This document shows, in pieces, positions 8,843 to 18,537 of a stretch of 64,000 bases of DNA. The notes beneath the pieces are model-generated. The model made no database searches and was not told where the DNA came from. It saw only the letters and a program-made list of their open reading frames with translations. Each line of letters starts with the position of its first letter. The stretch's first letter is position 1. This DNA is from Ornithobacterium rhinotracheale DSM 15997 (GTDB lineage Bacteria; Bacteroidota; Bacteroidia; Flavobacteriales; Weeksellaceae). A program made the position numbers and the translations under genes. The stretch spans positions 1,974,001 to 2,038,000 of the forward strand of contig NC_018016.1 of assembly GCF_000265465.1 (NCBI RefSeq), read 5' to 3'.

Positions 8843-11800
8843 ATGCGAAAAATTTTATTTTATTTATTTGTAGCATTGGTGTCAAGTGCTCAAATTTTCA
8901 CAAAAGCACAGTCTGTTACAATTCAAGGAAATGTAGTGGATGAAAATAAGGAGCCAGTAGTGGGAGCTTTGATTCAGTCTTTGAAAGAAAAATCTTTAGA
9001 GGTTGAAACAGATGGAGAAGGGAATTTTGAAATAACAGTTCCTAAGAATTCATTTATTGAAGTGTCTTTCCCTAATCTTGAGATTTTAAAATTAAAGGCT
9101 AAGCCTAAGATGAATATTGTTTTGCATCTTCAATCTCAAGAGTTGAAAGAGGTTGTTGTTACTGGTTACCAGAAGGTTAGGAAAGAGAGGATGACTGGGA
9201 GTGTTTCTACGCTTCAATCATCAGACCTTAAAAAGATGAATGTCAAGTCGATAGATAATGCCTTGGCTGGAAATTTATCGGGGGTATCTGTAACTACTTC
9301 GTGAAGGCCAGGTGCAGATGCTCAAATTCATGTAAGGGGTGTAAACTCTTTGATTGGGAATACTGATCCAATTTGGATCGTGGATGGAATGCCGCTCCAA
9401 GGGGAGGTTCCTAATTTAAATTCGTTGGGAGGGAGTTTAGACCCATCTTTATTTCAATCAGGAATAGGGAATCTGTCGCCCGATGATATAGAAAGCATTA
9501 CTGTATTGAAGGATGCGGCTGCAAGTGCAATTTATGGAGCTCGTGCTGCAAATGGGGTAATCGTAATTAAGACCAAGTCTGGGAAAGCTGGCAAGGCTAA
9601 GTATAATGTATCTGCAACTTTTGGTATAAATGAAAGGCCTAAAAGTAATTTAAATATGATGAATTCATTAGAAAAAATTCAATTTGAAAAAGAGGTTTAT
9701 AACGATTTAGAGGTTTCAACATATGGTAGAGTAACCTCTCTTTTGAGGGAGCTTTCCAGAGGGCTGATTTCTCAGCAAGCATTTGATGCAGAGTTGGATA
9801 GATTGGGAAGTATTAATACAGATTGGTTTAAAGAATTATATAGAAACAGTTATTCAATGCAGTTAAATGCAAATATGTCTGGTGGCACGGAAAAGACTCA
9901 ATTTTATAATTCAGTGAACTATTTGAAAGAGAATGGGATAGAGTATAATAATGATTATAAAAGATTAAGATTGCGCTCAAGGATTGATCATAAAATTAAT
10001 GATAAAATATCAATGCAATTAGATTTGTCTGGTACCTATAGAAATAATGTTAGTACAGCTTCAGCTATAAATCCATTGACTTATGCCATCTATGCAAATC
10101 CGTATGAATTGCCAAATGAATATGATTTAAGTTGGTCTATGACTCAAAGTAGAATAAGAAGTGGGTTGAGATGGTCTACACTAAATGTTAAAAATGAAAT
10201 AGAAAGAAATCAATCAAATAGTAGATATCTAGAGGGTGCCGTTAGAGCAAAGTTAGAGTGGAAGCCAATAAAAGGACTGTCTATAGCTTCGCAAGGCATA
10301 GCAAGTGCAAGAAGTAATAATACTAATAGGACAGAGGGAGAGGGAACTTATACAAACTTTGTGAATAATTGGTACAATTTTGCGGTTTCGGAGATTCTGC
10401 CAGAGCAAGTAAAAGGCTCTCTAAACGAAGGGACTTCTTATGGAAATAGTTATACGCTTAGAAACACCATTGAATATGGATTGAATATTAATCAAAAACA
10501 TTATTTAGACTTATTTGCCGGACAAGAAATTTCACACTCTATTACCAATACATCGTTTAATTATTCTCCAATTTTTGATCAATTACATAGAATAATTGGG
10601 TTCCCAGCTTTGCCAGAGGGAATAGATGTGAGAACAATCCCATTTAGTAGCCTAGGGAATACAGGTAGATTTGAATCTAAATTAGTTTCTTTTTTCTTTA
10701 ACGGAACCTATTCTTATATGGATAAGTATGTGTTAAGTGGCTCTGTGAGATACGATGGATCAGATGTTATTGGAAATGATAATCAATTTACACCACTATG
10801 GAATGTCTCAGGGAAATGGAATGTTTCTAAAGAGAATTTTTTTGAATCAGAGATTATAAATGATTTGTCTTTGAGAGCAGGTTTTGGCTATACTGGAAGT
10901 ATAGATAAAAACGCATTTCCGTTTGTTTTGATGAAATTTGAAAATAGATATGATTATGATAATATAATTATTCCAACCTCGTTTGTGTATGCAAATCCCA
11001 ATGTTAAATGGCAAACGAAAAAAGATTTCAACATAGGGGTAGAATCATCTTGGTTAAATAGAAGATTAATTTTTGGACTGAATTACTATAATAATTTTGT
11101 ATACGATTTATTGGATAGAAAAGCCCTGGCACTTTCTTCTGGGCGAGAGGACGTAGTTCAAAATGTTGCTAATTTGAGAAACAAAGGTTGGGAGTTTGAT
11201 CTAGAGGCTAAAGTTATAAAAACAAGAGATTTATCGTGGATATTAAGAGGAAACCTTTCTCTAAATAAAAACATAGTTACAGAAACATTTTATGAAAATC
11301 TAGCATCTTTACCTATTATAAGCTCAGGTAGTGGTAATCGTAATTTTGTGAAAGATTATCCAGTTCAAGGATGGTTCGGTTATCGATTTGCTGGAGTAGA
11401 TCCAGAGAATGGGCATACATTAGTTTATGATGGTAATGGAGATGTTTTTGATATGGATAGACTTAGTAATGTAACTTTAGGATTAAAGGCACCTACGCCT
11501 CAGTTTTTGGGAGATTTTGTTCCTCCAGTTGTAGGCGGATTTTCTACAAGTCTTAATTGGAGAGAGTGGTCTCTTAATATGAATTTTGAATTTAAAATGG
11601 GACATTACATTCGTTCGTTTGAAGGCTTTAGTTCAATTTCATCAAGAAATCGACATATTAGTGATAAATCAAGATGGAGAGCTCCAGGAGACAAAGCTTT
11701 GAAGCCAGAAATTTCATATAACAATGTGGCTTATAGAGAATACATGTACGATTCTATGCTAGAAAAAGGAGATTATTTAAGAAATACATTTACATCATTT

Positions 11801-11980
11801 GGTTACAATTTGCCACAAAATTGGCTTAAAAATATGCAGATAGACAATGCTAGAATAAGCATCGGAGCCAACAATCTATTTACTATTACTAAATATAAAG
11901 GAATAGACCCAGCCCTCATGGGAAGTTTAGGGTACCCAAATACAAGAAGCTACAATTTAATGATTAATATAGGTTTTTAA
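8843..11980 (+). pseudogene. SusC/RagA-type TonB-linked receptor interrupted by one in-frame TGA
   Basis: A single reading frame of 1045 codons encodes a full SusC-family transporter. It has a signal peptide, a carboxypeptidase-like domain (TIQGNVVDENKEPVVGALIQ), a TonB-plug region (WIVDGMPLQGEVPN, LKDAAASAIYGARAANGVIV) and a long barrel. Codon 154 at 9302-9304 is TGA, between GVSVTTS and RPGADAQIHVRGVN. In relatives a small residue, often Gly, sits here, so a GGA-to-TGA change is likely. No shift of frame occurs. The upstream piece (153 aa) cannot make a channel; the downstream piece lacks a signal peptide. The SusD and lipoprotein genes downstream are intact, which argues for a recent mutation or a sequencing error. 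Confidence 0.85.
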
Positions 11981-11990
11981 TACTGTGAAA

Positions 11991-13430
11991 ATGAAAAAAA
12001 TTATAATAGCAATATTGGCTTTATTTACAATTTATTCTTGCCAAGATTACTTAAATGTAAAGCCAGAAAATGTAATGACAGTTAGTTCTTACCAAGATGT
12101 CAAGTCTCTTTTAGGAGGACACCTAAAGTCTTTTCAAGATGGCGATACGAGACAAGCCTTGAGTAATGTCCCAATTTTCTTTAGCGACAATAAGGATTAT
12201 TTAATTACGCACTTTTATAGCGATGATTATGATCTTGAAAAATATTTGGATAATTACATGGGGAGAAACAATAGAGGGGATTTTCAAAAATCTCAAGATT
12301 GGAAACACCCAGATATTAATGAGCAAATATGGAAAACGGGATTTAAATCAATTGGATTCTACAATATGGTTTTGTTCGAGTTGGATAAAGTAAAGGCTTC
12401 TGAAGATGAAAGAAATATTATAAAAGGTGAAGTTAAGACATTAAGAGCTTGGAACTTCTTTAGATTACTCCAATTTTTTTCGCCTTACCACAATAATAGT
12501 CTTGGTCTACCATTGAATACAAACCCAGACAAAGTTGGAGATTACGATAAATCAAGAAAATCACAGGTGGAAAATTACGACTTTATTATAAATGAACTAG
12601 AAGAAGTTTTAAATTATAAAACAAAACCTAAACAGGGATATAATATATTTTATGATAAGAAAATTGTCCACGCTCTTTTAGCCCAAGTGTATTTGTATAA
12701 AGGAGACTCGGGGGCAAAGGCAGCAACAGACTATGAGAAAGCAATTGCCCATGCTCAAAAAGCGATGGAAGGGCGTCTTAGCTTAGAAGAAATTTCAAGA
12801 AATCCGACGGAAAATGAAAGCTATGGTATTAATAAAGAAAAGACATATTCTTTATTATCGTTTATGTACAACGATACAAATAGAATTTTTAATCTTGTAG
12901 GGATGCCAGCTTGGGGTATGTTTCAATATGCCTCAGATGAATTATTTAGCTTATTTGATGAAAACGATAAAAGAACTGATTTATATTTCAATAAGGATAA
13001 AGGTATTTTGAAGTTTGAGTCAGAGTTTCAATACTCGTATTGTAAGTGGGATTTCTTTACTGCGAGCGAAATGCAATTGATTATAGCTGAAAGTTATGCC
13101 CGAAAAGGTGATGAAGAGAATGCTAAAAGAGCATTAAAAGTCTTTACAGATTCAAGGTATAATAAATACCTTTCCAAAGAAAATTTATCAACATTGGATA
13201 AAATTTTGATTGAACGCAGAAAAGAATTTTGCTTTGATTACTGCATGAGATGGATTGATTTGACTCGATTGCAAAAAGGCTTTAAACATAAATCTGTAGG
13301 CAAGAAAAAAGACCAAAAAGAATTTTTTGAATTATCAAATGGGGATTTCAGATTTTGTATGCCAATTCCGAAATCAGGTGAGTTGCAAAATAATAAAATA
13401 GAACAAAACCCTGGCTGGGGTAACTTTTAA
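11991..13430 (+). CDS. SusD/RagB family nutrient-binding lipoprotein
   Basis: This 479-aa surface lipoprotein begins MKKIIIAILALFTIYSCQDY (lipobox IYSC). The ATG at 11991 is preferred over the GTG at 11985. The SusD N-terminal helical repeats are seen (YLNVKPENVMTVSSYQDVK, EVKTLRAWNFFRLLQFF). The C-terminal signature is IERRKEFCFDYCMRWIDLTR followed by FCMPIPKSGELQNN, and it ends in NPGWGNF. In RagA/RagB-type systems this protein forms the lid over the SusC channel and captures oligopeptides or glycans. It lies 10 bp after the SusC frame. If SusC is truly dead, this protein has no dedicated partner here. Confidence 0.93.
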   Translation: MKKIIIAILALFTIYSCQDYLNVKPENVMTVSSYQDVKSLLGGHLKSFQDGDTRQALSNVPIFFSDNKDYLITHFYSDDYDLEKYLDNYMGRNNRGDFQKSQDWKHPDINEQIWKTGFKSIGFYNMVLFELDKVKASEDERNIIKGEVKTLRAWNFFRLLQFFSPYHNNSLGLPLNTNPDKVGDYDKSRKSQVENYDFIINELEEVLNYKTKPKQGYNIFYDKKIVHALLAQVYLYKGDSGAKAATDYEKAIAHAQKAMEGRLSLEEISRNPTENESYGINKEKTYSLLSFMYNDTNRIFNLVGMPAWGMFQYASDELFSLFDENDKRTDLYFNKDKGILKFESEFQYSYCKWDFFTASEMQLIIAESYARKGDEENAKRALKVFTDSRYNKYLSKENLSTLDKILIERRKEFCFDYCMRWIDLTRLQKGFKHKSVGKKKDQKEFFELSNGDFRFCMPIPKSGELQNNKIEQNPGWGNF

Positions 13431-13442
13431 AATATAGTAAAA

Positions 13443-14645
13443 ATGAAATTTTTAAAATTTTTTGTACTGAGTATAATAGCATTGCTTATGCTCAATTCTT
13501 GTAACAAAGATGAAACTGAATATTCGATTGGTTTTATCGGATTCGATAAAATAGCAAAAATCGAGCTATCTCCTAATAGTCCTCAATTAATTGCAGATGG
13601 AGTGGCTGAGCTAAAATTTAAGGTAAAATGTTATTATCTGATAAAAGATACAGTACTTGTGCCTATGCTAGCAGATAGAGTTCCTCTAGACAAAATAGAA
13701 ATAAAATCATCTGACGGGCAAAAAATAAAGTTGTCTGAGGCTTATACAACAAAATCCAAAGCAGATTCAATAGCCTTTACCTGTACAGTGGGAGATAAAA
13801 CATCAAATGAGGTGAAAGTAGCATTGACAGAACCCGTTGTGAACAATGATGAAGAGATAGTTGTGCCAATTATTTTTCATGCATTATATACTGAGGAAAC
13901 AAAAAACAACACCAAAAATTTAAATAAAGAATTTCTTCAAGATATTGTGAATAAAACCAACAAAGTTTTTGCTAATGAAGTGAATAAATCCCCTAGTAGT
14001 TTCAATTCAGGAATTAAATTTAAGGTGCATAAATTAGAATTTGTAAAAGTAGATGCAGAAATAATGAGCAGTCAATTTGATTTGTATAACTACATTTCAG
14101 AGAATTTAATCGAGGAGCCTGAAAAATATTTAAATGTTTGGATACTAAATACTCAGATGTGGAAGTTAGGAGATGATGCATGTGTTCCTGCGTTCACATT
14201 CGGAGATCCATCAAAAATTAAAGGACTTGATTTGGAGGTTGTTAAAAGTATAGATGAAATTAAAAAAATAAAACCAGAATATGTCGGTTTTGCTCTAACA
14301 TATGGAGGCATTTATCAGATGAAAGAGGGGTATGGCGGTAAATCTTTCTCCTACAGCATAGGAAAGTATTACGGGCTTTTACCAACAGGACATTATAATG
14401 AGGATAATCCTCCGATGGAGAACAATGACTTGGATTATTGTCCCGATACCTATTCTTATGTTAAAAAAGAGATGACTTTGCAGAAAAAAACATTTCCTAT
14501 AAATGGAGATAAAAATAAAATATATTATTACGATTCGTTTAATATAATGGATGAAATATCATCCTCGAAAACAATAAGCAAAGACCAAATCTTTAGAATA
14601 AAACAGGTGATGAAAGACTGTCCATTTAGGCAAATGAAATTGTAA
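13443..14645 (+). CDS. Lipoprotein of pappalysin (M43) type with degenerate zinc site
   Basis: The 400-aa lipoprotein starts MKFLKFFVLSIIALLMLNSC. An Ig-like domain occupies about 30-130 (IELSPNSPQLIADGVAELKF). The rest follows the layout of the zinc metalloproteinase lipoproteins found beside RagA/RagB: VPIIFHALYTEE, the strand KYLNVWILN, a segment aligned with the active-site helix, and the Met-turn NIMD (367-370). The active-site helix reads YSIGKYYGLLP (304-314) where HExGHxxGxxH is expected. All three His and the Glu are replaced, while the Gly, Gly-Leu-Leu and Met-turn remain. It is therefore probably a non-catalytic binding protein. It is co-transcribed with SusC/SusD and ends at a strong terminator. 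Confidence 0.72.
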   Translation: MKFLKFFVLSIIALLMLNSCNKDETEYSIGFIGFDKIAKIELSPNSPQLIADGVAELKFKVKCYYLIKDTVLVPMLADRVPLDKIEIKSSDGQKIKLSEAYTTKSKADSIAFTCTVGDKTSNEVKVALTEPVVNNDEEIVVPIIFHALYTEETKNNTKNLNKEFLQDIVNKTNKVFANEVNKSPSSFNSGIKFKVHKLEFVKVDAEIMSSQFDLYNYISENLIEEPEKYLNVWILNTQMWKLGDDACVPAFTFGDPSKIKGLDLEVVKSIDEIKKIKPEYVGFALTYGGIYQMKEGYGGKSFSYSIGKYYGLLPTGHYNEDNPPMENNDLDYCPDTYSYVKKEMTLQKKTFPINGDKNKIYYYDSFNIMDEISSSKTISKDQIFRIKQVMKDCPFRQMKL

Positions 14646-14653
14646 ATAGAACT

Positions 14654-14686
14654 AAATTCCGTAAATTATTTTACGGAATTTTTTAT
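14654..14686 (+). terminator. Rho-independent terminator of the SusC/SusD/M43-like operon
   Basis: A perfect 12-bp stem AAATTCCGTAAA / TTTACGGAATTT (14654-14665 / 14670-14681) with loop TTAT is followed by a T run. It separates the operon from the sialidase gene. Confidence 0.85.
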
Positions 14687-14794
14687 TTAAATATGAAATT
14701 AAAACACGATTGATAATTATCATGATTTAAAAAACTAATTTTTCAATTTAAAATTTCGTATCTTAGTCCACCAAAATTTTAAACAAAATAACAC

Positions 14795-15865
14795 ATGAAA
14801 AAATTTATATTGCTCCTTGCTAGCGCGATGACCTTTGCACAAAATGCCAAACCAATGCCTACCATTTTATTTACCAATAAAGATAAAAATTTAAATGGAG
14901 GTTGCTACAGAATCCCTTCGCTCATCACAGCACAAGACGGAACTTTGATTGCTGTAGCCGATCAGCGTTTGAATGGTTGTGGAGATTTGAAATACAACGA
15001 CGACATCAACATCGTGGCGCGTCGTAGCACCGATGGCGGTAAAACTTGGAGTGATATAGAAAGCATTGTGGATTTCCCGAAAGGAGAATCAGCATCAGAT
15101 GCATCTATGGTTTTGAATAAAAAAACAGGAGATATTATCTTGTTTTACAATTATATGGATTTGAAAAATGAAAAAGACATTTTTAAACAACATTATGTAA
15201 TCAGCCACGACAATGGCAAAACTTGGAGCAAGTCCTACGATATTACAAGACAAATCGCTCCAGAAAATTCATACAAAGACTTTAAATTCATCACTTCGGG
15301 GCGTGCTACCCAAGCACCCGACGGAACGATTTACCAAACTTTGGTAGACCTTCAAAAGAAAGGAGTTTTTATATTTTATTCTAAAAACAATGGCGTTTCA
15401 TGGAATTTATTAACAGGTTCGGTACAGCCCGCAGATGAAACCAATATTGTTGCCCTGCCAAACGGAAACATTTTGCTAAATGCGCGTGTGGCAGGATTAG
15501 GAAGTCGAAAAATCTATGAATTTGCGCCAAATGGCAAATTGTTGAGAGACGAGGTAGTAAAAGCCTTGCCAGATCCTGCTTGTAACGGAGCCATTTTGGA
15601 CTATCAAGTAGGAAAACAAAATTTACTGTTTTTCTCAAATGCAAACGACAGCAAGAAACGTAAAAATATGACCATAAAATACAGCACAGACAATGGTAAT
15701 ACATGGAGCCAAGGAAAAGTGCTAAATCCAGGATTTTCAGCATATTCATCTTTAGCTCAGTTGGATAACAATGATTTAGGAATTTTATACGAGGTTAATG
15801 ACTACGGCGACATCGCTTTTAGCTATTTGCCGATAGATTGGGTTTTGTCTCAAAGTGTAAAATAA
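14795..15865 (+). CDS. nanH: Exo-alpha-sialidase, glycoside hydrolase family 33
   Basis: This 356-aa exported sialidase removes terminal sialic acid from host glycans. It has a short signal peptide (MKKFILLLASAMTFAQ) and the catalytic-arginine motif YRIP (R39). Four Asp boxes mark the six-bladed propeller: STDGGKTW, SHDNGKTW, SKNNGVSW and STDNGNTW. Length and motif order match compact bacterial GH33 enzymes without extra lectin domains. It has its own upstream region after a terminator, so it is probably transcribed separately from the SusC locus. Together with hexosaminidase and mannosidase genes in the window it indicates use of mucosal glycoproteins. Confidence 0.95.
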   Translation: MKKFILLLASAMTFAQNAKPMPTILFTNKDKNLNGGCYRIPSLITAQDGTLIAVADQRLNGCGDLKYNDDINIVARRSTDGGKTWSDIESIVDFPKGESASDASMVLNKKTGDIILFYNYMDLKNEKDIFKQHYVISHDNGKTWSKSYDITRQIAPENSYKDFKFITSGRATQAPDGTIYQTLVDLQKKGVFIFYSKNNGVSWNLLTGSVQPADETNIVALPNGNILLNARVAGLGSRKIYEFAPNGKLLRDEVVKALPDPACNGAILDYQVGKQNLLFFSNANDSKKRKNMTIKYSTDNGNTWSQGKVLNPGFSAYSSLAQLDNNDLGILYEVNDYGDIAFSYLPIDWVLSQSVK

Positions 15866-15903
15866 ACCAAAAATTCCCGCTTTTTGTTTTAAGTCAAAAA
15901 AAT

Positions 15904-15911
15904 TATCTTTG
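15904..15911 (+). promoter_or_regulatory. -7 box (TATCTTTG) of the GH13 gene
   Basis: TATCTTTGCA lies about 31 nt upstream of the GH13 ATG and fits TAnnTTTG. A TTTTTG run 17 nt upstream may serve as the -33 element. Confidence 0.55.
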
Positions 15912-15941
15912 CACAGCTGAAAAAATCCGAAAAATAAAAGA

Positions 15942-17366
15942 ATGAAATTTCATAAAACGCTCGTTTTATTAATTAGCCTTGCATGCGTGGTGTCATGCCA
16001 AAAAAAAGAAAACAAAATACAAACGCCAACTTTAAGTTTAGATTCTTTAAAAATCAATATTCCAGTGATAAATGTTGATGTGGAGCCAGAAGATGAAGGC
16101 AGGGAGCAACCTGAGTGGGCTAAAAATGCAGTGATTTATGAAGTAAATGTTCGTCAATTTTCTAAAGAAGGAACGCTAAAAGCCGTAACACAACAGCTAA
16201 ATCGCATCAAAGATTTGGGGGCAGATGTAGTATGGCTCATGCCGATTTATCCCATTGGGAAAAAGGGGCGAAAAGGCGAGTTGGGAAGCTATTACGCCAT
16301 TAGAGATTACAAGAAAATCAATCCCGCTTTTGGGAAAGAAGAAGATTTAAAAGTCTTGGTAGACAGTGCACATGCTTTGGGCATGAAAGTTTTGCTCGAT
16401 TGGGTGGCAAATCATACATCGCCAGACCATTTTTGGGTAAAAGCAAACAAAGATTTTTATGTGCTCGATAGTGCAGGGAAAAAACCAATAAAGCCACTCG
16501 GAACAGATTGGGACGATGTAATTCAACTTAATTATAGCAATCCGCAAATGCAGGATTCTATGATAAGTGCCATGCAATATTGGGTGAAAAACTTTGATAT
16601 AGATGGCTACCGCTGTGATGTGGCAGAAATGGTGCCAATGAGCTTCTGGAACCGAGCTCGCACCGAGCTAGATAGCATAAAAAATGTATTTATGCTTGCC
16701 GAGGGCGAAAAGCCTGAGCTTTACGAAGCCTTTAATGCAACTTATGCCTTTGCGTTTAAGGATACGATTTTGGATATTGCGCGTGGTAAAAAAGACTTCA
16801 ACGCTGTGTATGAATATTTTAAAAATACGATTGAAAAATCTAAACCAAATGATTTGAAATTGTATTTTACCACCAATCACGACGAAAACTCATGGAACTA
16901 TACCGAGCAAGAAATGTTTGGCGAAAACTATAAGAATTTTACAATTTTAACGTATGCTATGGCGGGTATTCCGCTCATTTACAATGGGCAAGAAGCGGGG
17001 CTAGACAAGCGATTGGATTTCTTTAATAAAGATGTAATCCGCTGGGGAAATTACCGAAACTATGCATTTTTTCATCAAATCAATACACTGCATAATCAAA
17101 ACCCCGTGATGTGGAACAATGGGAAACCTGCAAGCTTTGAAGTAATTAAAGCCGATAGCAATACATTCCAATTCATTCGCTCCAAAGACCGACAAGTCTT
17201 GGCATTTTTGCAAAACTATTCGGATAAGCCACAATTTGTAGCGAAATTAAGCCTAAACGGATTGAATACTAAAATCAATTTGCTTAACAATCAGCCCATT
17301 CCAGAGGACAATCGTGGAATAGAAATTCCACCGCACCAGACCATCATCATCGGTCAAGAAAATTAG
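15942..17366 (+). CDS. Alpha-amylase family (GH13) lipoprotein
   Basis: This 474-aa lipoprotein begins MKFHKTLVLLISLACVVSCQ (lipobox VVSC). It carries a TIM-barrel amylase domain: VIYEVNVRQFSKEG and DLGADVVWLMPIYPIG near the start, VLLDWVANHTSPDH (region I), IDGYRCDVAEM with the nucleophile Asp (about 226), MLAEGEK with the acid Glu (about 255) and FTTNHDENSW with the stabilising Asp (about 313). It likely cleaves alpha-1,4-glucans such as glycogen or starch outside the cell. There is no starch-binding domain. Its stop overlaps the convergent birA stop by 4 bp. Confidence 0.93.
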   Translation: MKFHKTLVLLISLACVVSCQKKENKIQTPTLSLDSLKINIPVINVDVEPEDEGREQPEWAKNAVIYEVNVRQFSKEGTLKAVTQQLNRIKDLGADVVWLMPIYPIGKKGRKGELGSYYAIRDYKKINPAFGKEEDLKVLVDSAHALGMKVLLDWVANHTSPDHFWVKANKDFYVLDSAGKKPIKPLGTDWDDVIQLNYSNPQMQDSMISAMQYWVKNFDIDGYRCDVAEMVPMSFWNRARTELDSIKNVFMLAEGEKPELYEAFNATYAFAFKDTILDIARGKKDFNAVYEYFKNTIEKSKPNDLKLYFTTNHDENSWNYTEQEMFGENYKNFTILTYAMAGIPLIYNGQEAGLDKRLDFFNKDVIRWGNYRNYAFFHQINTLHNQNPVMWNNGKPASFEVIKADSNTFQFIRSKDRQVLAFLQNYSDKPQFVAKLSLNGLNTKINLLNNQPIPEDNRGIEIPPHQTIIIGQEN

Positions 17367-18097
17367 TATAAAAGCCTAATTTCCTTATGTGCAAAAGCTT
17401 GAATGGGCTTGTTTTCTAGCTCAATCAAAGCTTTGCCTTCGGGCGTAATGCCTCGCAAGATTCCGTTTTGCAAAATACCATTATGCTCATAAGTTGCTAC
17501 TTGATCTTTCACGAACAGCGATTTTAAATAATAATCATTGATTTCGTCGAATTTTTTGTCCAAGATTAAATGATAATTTTGGCTAAAAACGGACATAATT
17601 TGCTCAAGCAATTGCGCCAAATCCTCATTAAAGTCAACATTAAAACAAGCAAGCGAAGTGGCGTTGAGCATGCCAAAATCACGCTGAAAAACATTTAGCC
17701 CAATTCCAATTACCGAAAAATCAATTTTGTCATGTTTTATTCGGTTTTCGATTAGGATTCCGCCTAGTTTTTTGCGATTTAGAATCAAGTCGTTAGGCCA
17801 TTTCACTTTTACAGGAAACTGCCAATCTGTCAAAAACTGGTGCAAGCAATTAGCCACCCAACGATTGAGGTAGGCTTGGTCTTTTAAATCTAAATTTTTT
17901 AGTAAAAAACTAAAGGTTAAGTTTTGATTATCAGACGATAGCCATTGGTTGCCTGCATAGCCCTTTCCATGTGTCTGTGCATCGCACCACACCACGGTAA
18001 ACGCCTCGGCTCCTTGCTCTGCCAATTGGTATAACTTTTGATTAGTTGATGGCAATGATTTATAACGAATAAATTTTACAGAATTCGGCTCTTTCAT
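17363..18097 (-). CDS. birA: Biotin--[acetyl-CoA-carboxylase] ligase
   Basis: This 244-aa enzyme attaches biotin to the carrier protein of acetyl-CoA carboxylase. The biotin-adenylate loop reads HGKGYAGNQW and the conserved KVKWPNDLILNRKKLGG motif follows. There is no N-terminal DNA-binding domain, so it is a ligase only (group I). I use the ATG at 18097, just before KEPNSVKFIRYKSLPSTNQ. The frame could extend to 18181, but that would overlap the divergent rsfS start and promoter and would add a hydrophobic stretch unlike the family. It is convergent with the GH13 gene. Confidence 0.92.
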   Translation of the reverse strand: MKEPNSVKFIRYKSLPSTNQKLYQLAEQGAEAFTVVWCDAQTHGKGYAGNQWLSSDNQNLTFSFLLKNLDLKDQAYLNRWVANCLHQFLTDWQFPVKVKWPNDLILNRKKLGGILIENRIKHDKIDFSVIGIGLNVFQRDFGMLNATSLACFNVDFNEDLAQLLEQIMSVFSQNYHLILDKKFDEINDYYLKSLFVKDQVATYEHNGILQNGILRGITPEGKALIELENKPIQAFAHKEIRLLY

Positions 18098-18111
18098 AGT
18101 ACAAAGATAGC

Positions 18112-18141
18112 TTGTATTTTGTAGGATTTGTTTTATTTTTG
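18112..18141 (+). promoter_or_regulatory. rsfS-ftsH promoter
   Basis: TTG at 18112-18114, exactly 19 nt, then TATTTTTG at 18134-18141 gives a complete Bacteroidetes promoter, with the rsfS ATG 22 nt further on. Confidence 0.8.
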
Positions 18142-18162
18142 CAATTATATAAAAATATTTGA

Positions 18163-18537
18163 ATGTCAGAAAATTCATCAAAGAAACTCCTTGACTCTGT
18201 AGTCCTTGGAATCGAAGATTTAAAGGGAGAAGATATCACCGTATTAGACTTGCGCGAAATAGAAAATGCTGTATGCGATTATTTTGTCGTGTGTACAGGA
18301 AACTCAAACACGCAAGTTTCGGCAATTGCCAATTCCATTGAGCGCACCGTGCGAAAAGAAAACAAAGAGCGACCAATCAGCGTGGAAGGAAAAGAAAACG
18401 CGATGTGGGTGTTGCTAGATTACGCATCGGTTGTGGTGCATGTGTTCCAGCGAAATATTCGTGAATATTACGATATAGAAAGCATGTGGGGCGATGCCAA
18501 AACCATCAATGTTCAACCTGAAAAATCTGCGGAATAA
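18163..18537 (+). CDS. rsfS: Ribosome silencing factor RsfS (Iojap/YbeB)
   Basis: The 124-aa protein has the whole RsfS domain: VLDLREIENAVCDYFVVCTG, SNTQVSAIANSIE, the ENAMWVLLDYASVVVHVF segment and YYDIESMWGDA near the end. RsfS binds ribosomal protein L14 and blocks subunit joining when nutrients are short. Its stop is immediately followed by the ftsH ATG, so the two are translated from one message. The birA-rsfS-ftsH order is common in Flavobacteriia. Confidence 0.95.
   Translation: MSENSSKKLLDSVVLGIEDLKGEDITVLDLREIENAVCDYFVVCTGNSNTQVSAIANSIERTVRKENKERPISVEGKENAMWVLLDYASVVVHVFQRNIREYYDIESMWGDAKTINVQPEKSAE

Noticed and set aside
9302-9304. TGA in SusC as a recoded Gly, Trp or selenocysteine codon
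   Set aside because: TGA ends pssA in an ATGA overlap, so it is an ordinary stop here. I see no selenocysteine-type hairpin requirement met, and SusC proteins carry no selenocysteine.
18098-18181. 28-codon N-terminal extension of birA
   Set aside because: It would cover the rsfS promoter and start, and adds a sequence unlike biotin ligases; the ATG at 18097 fits the family.
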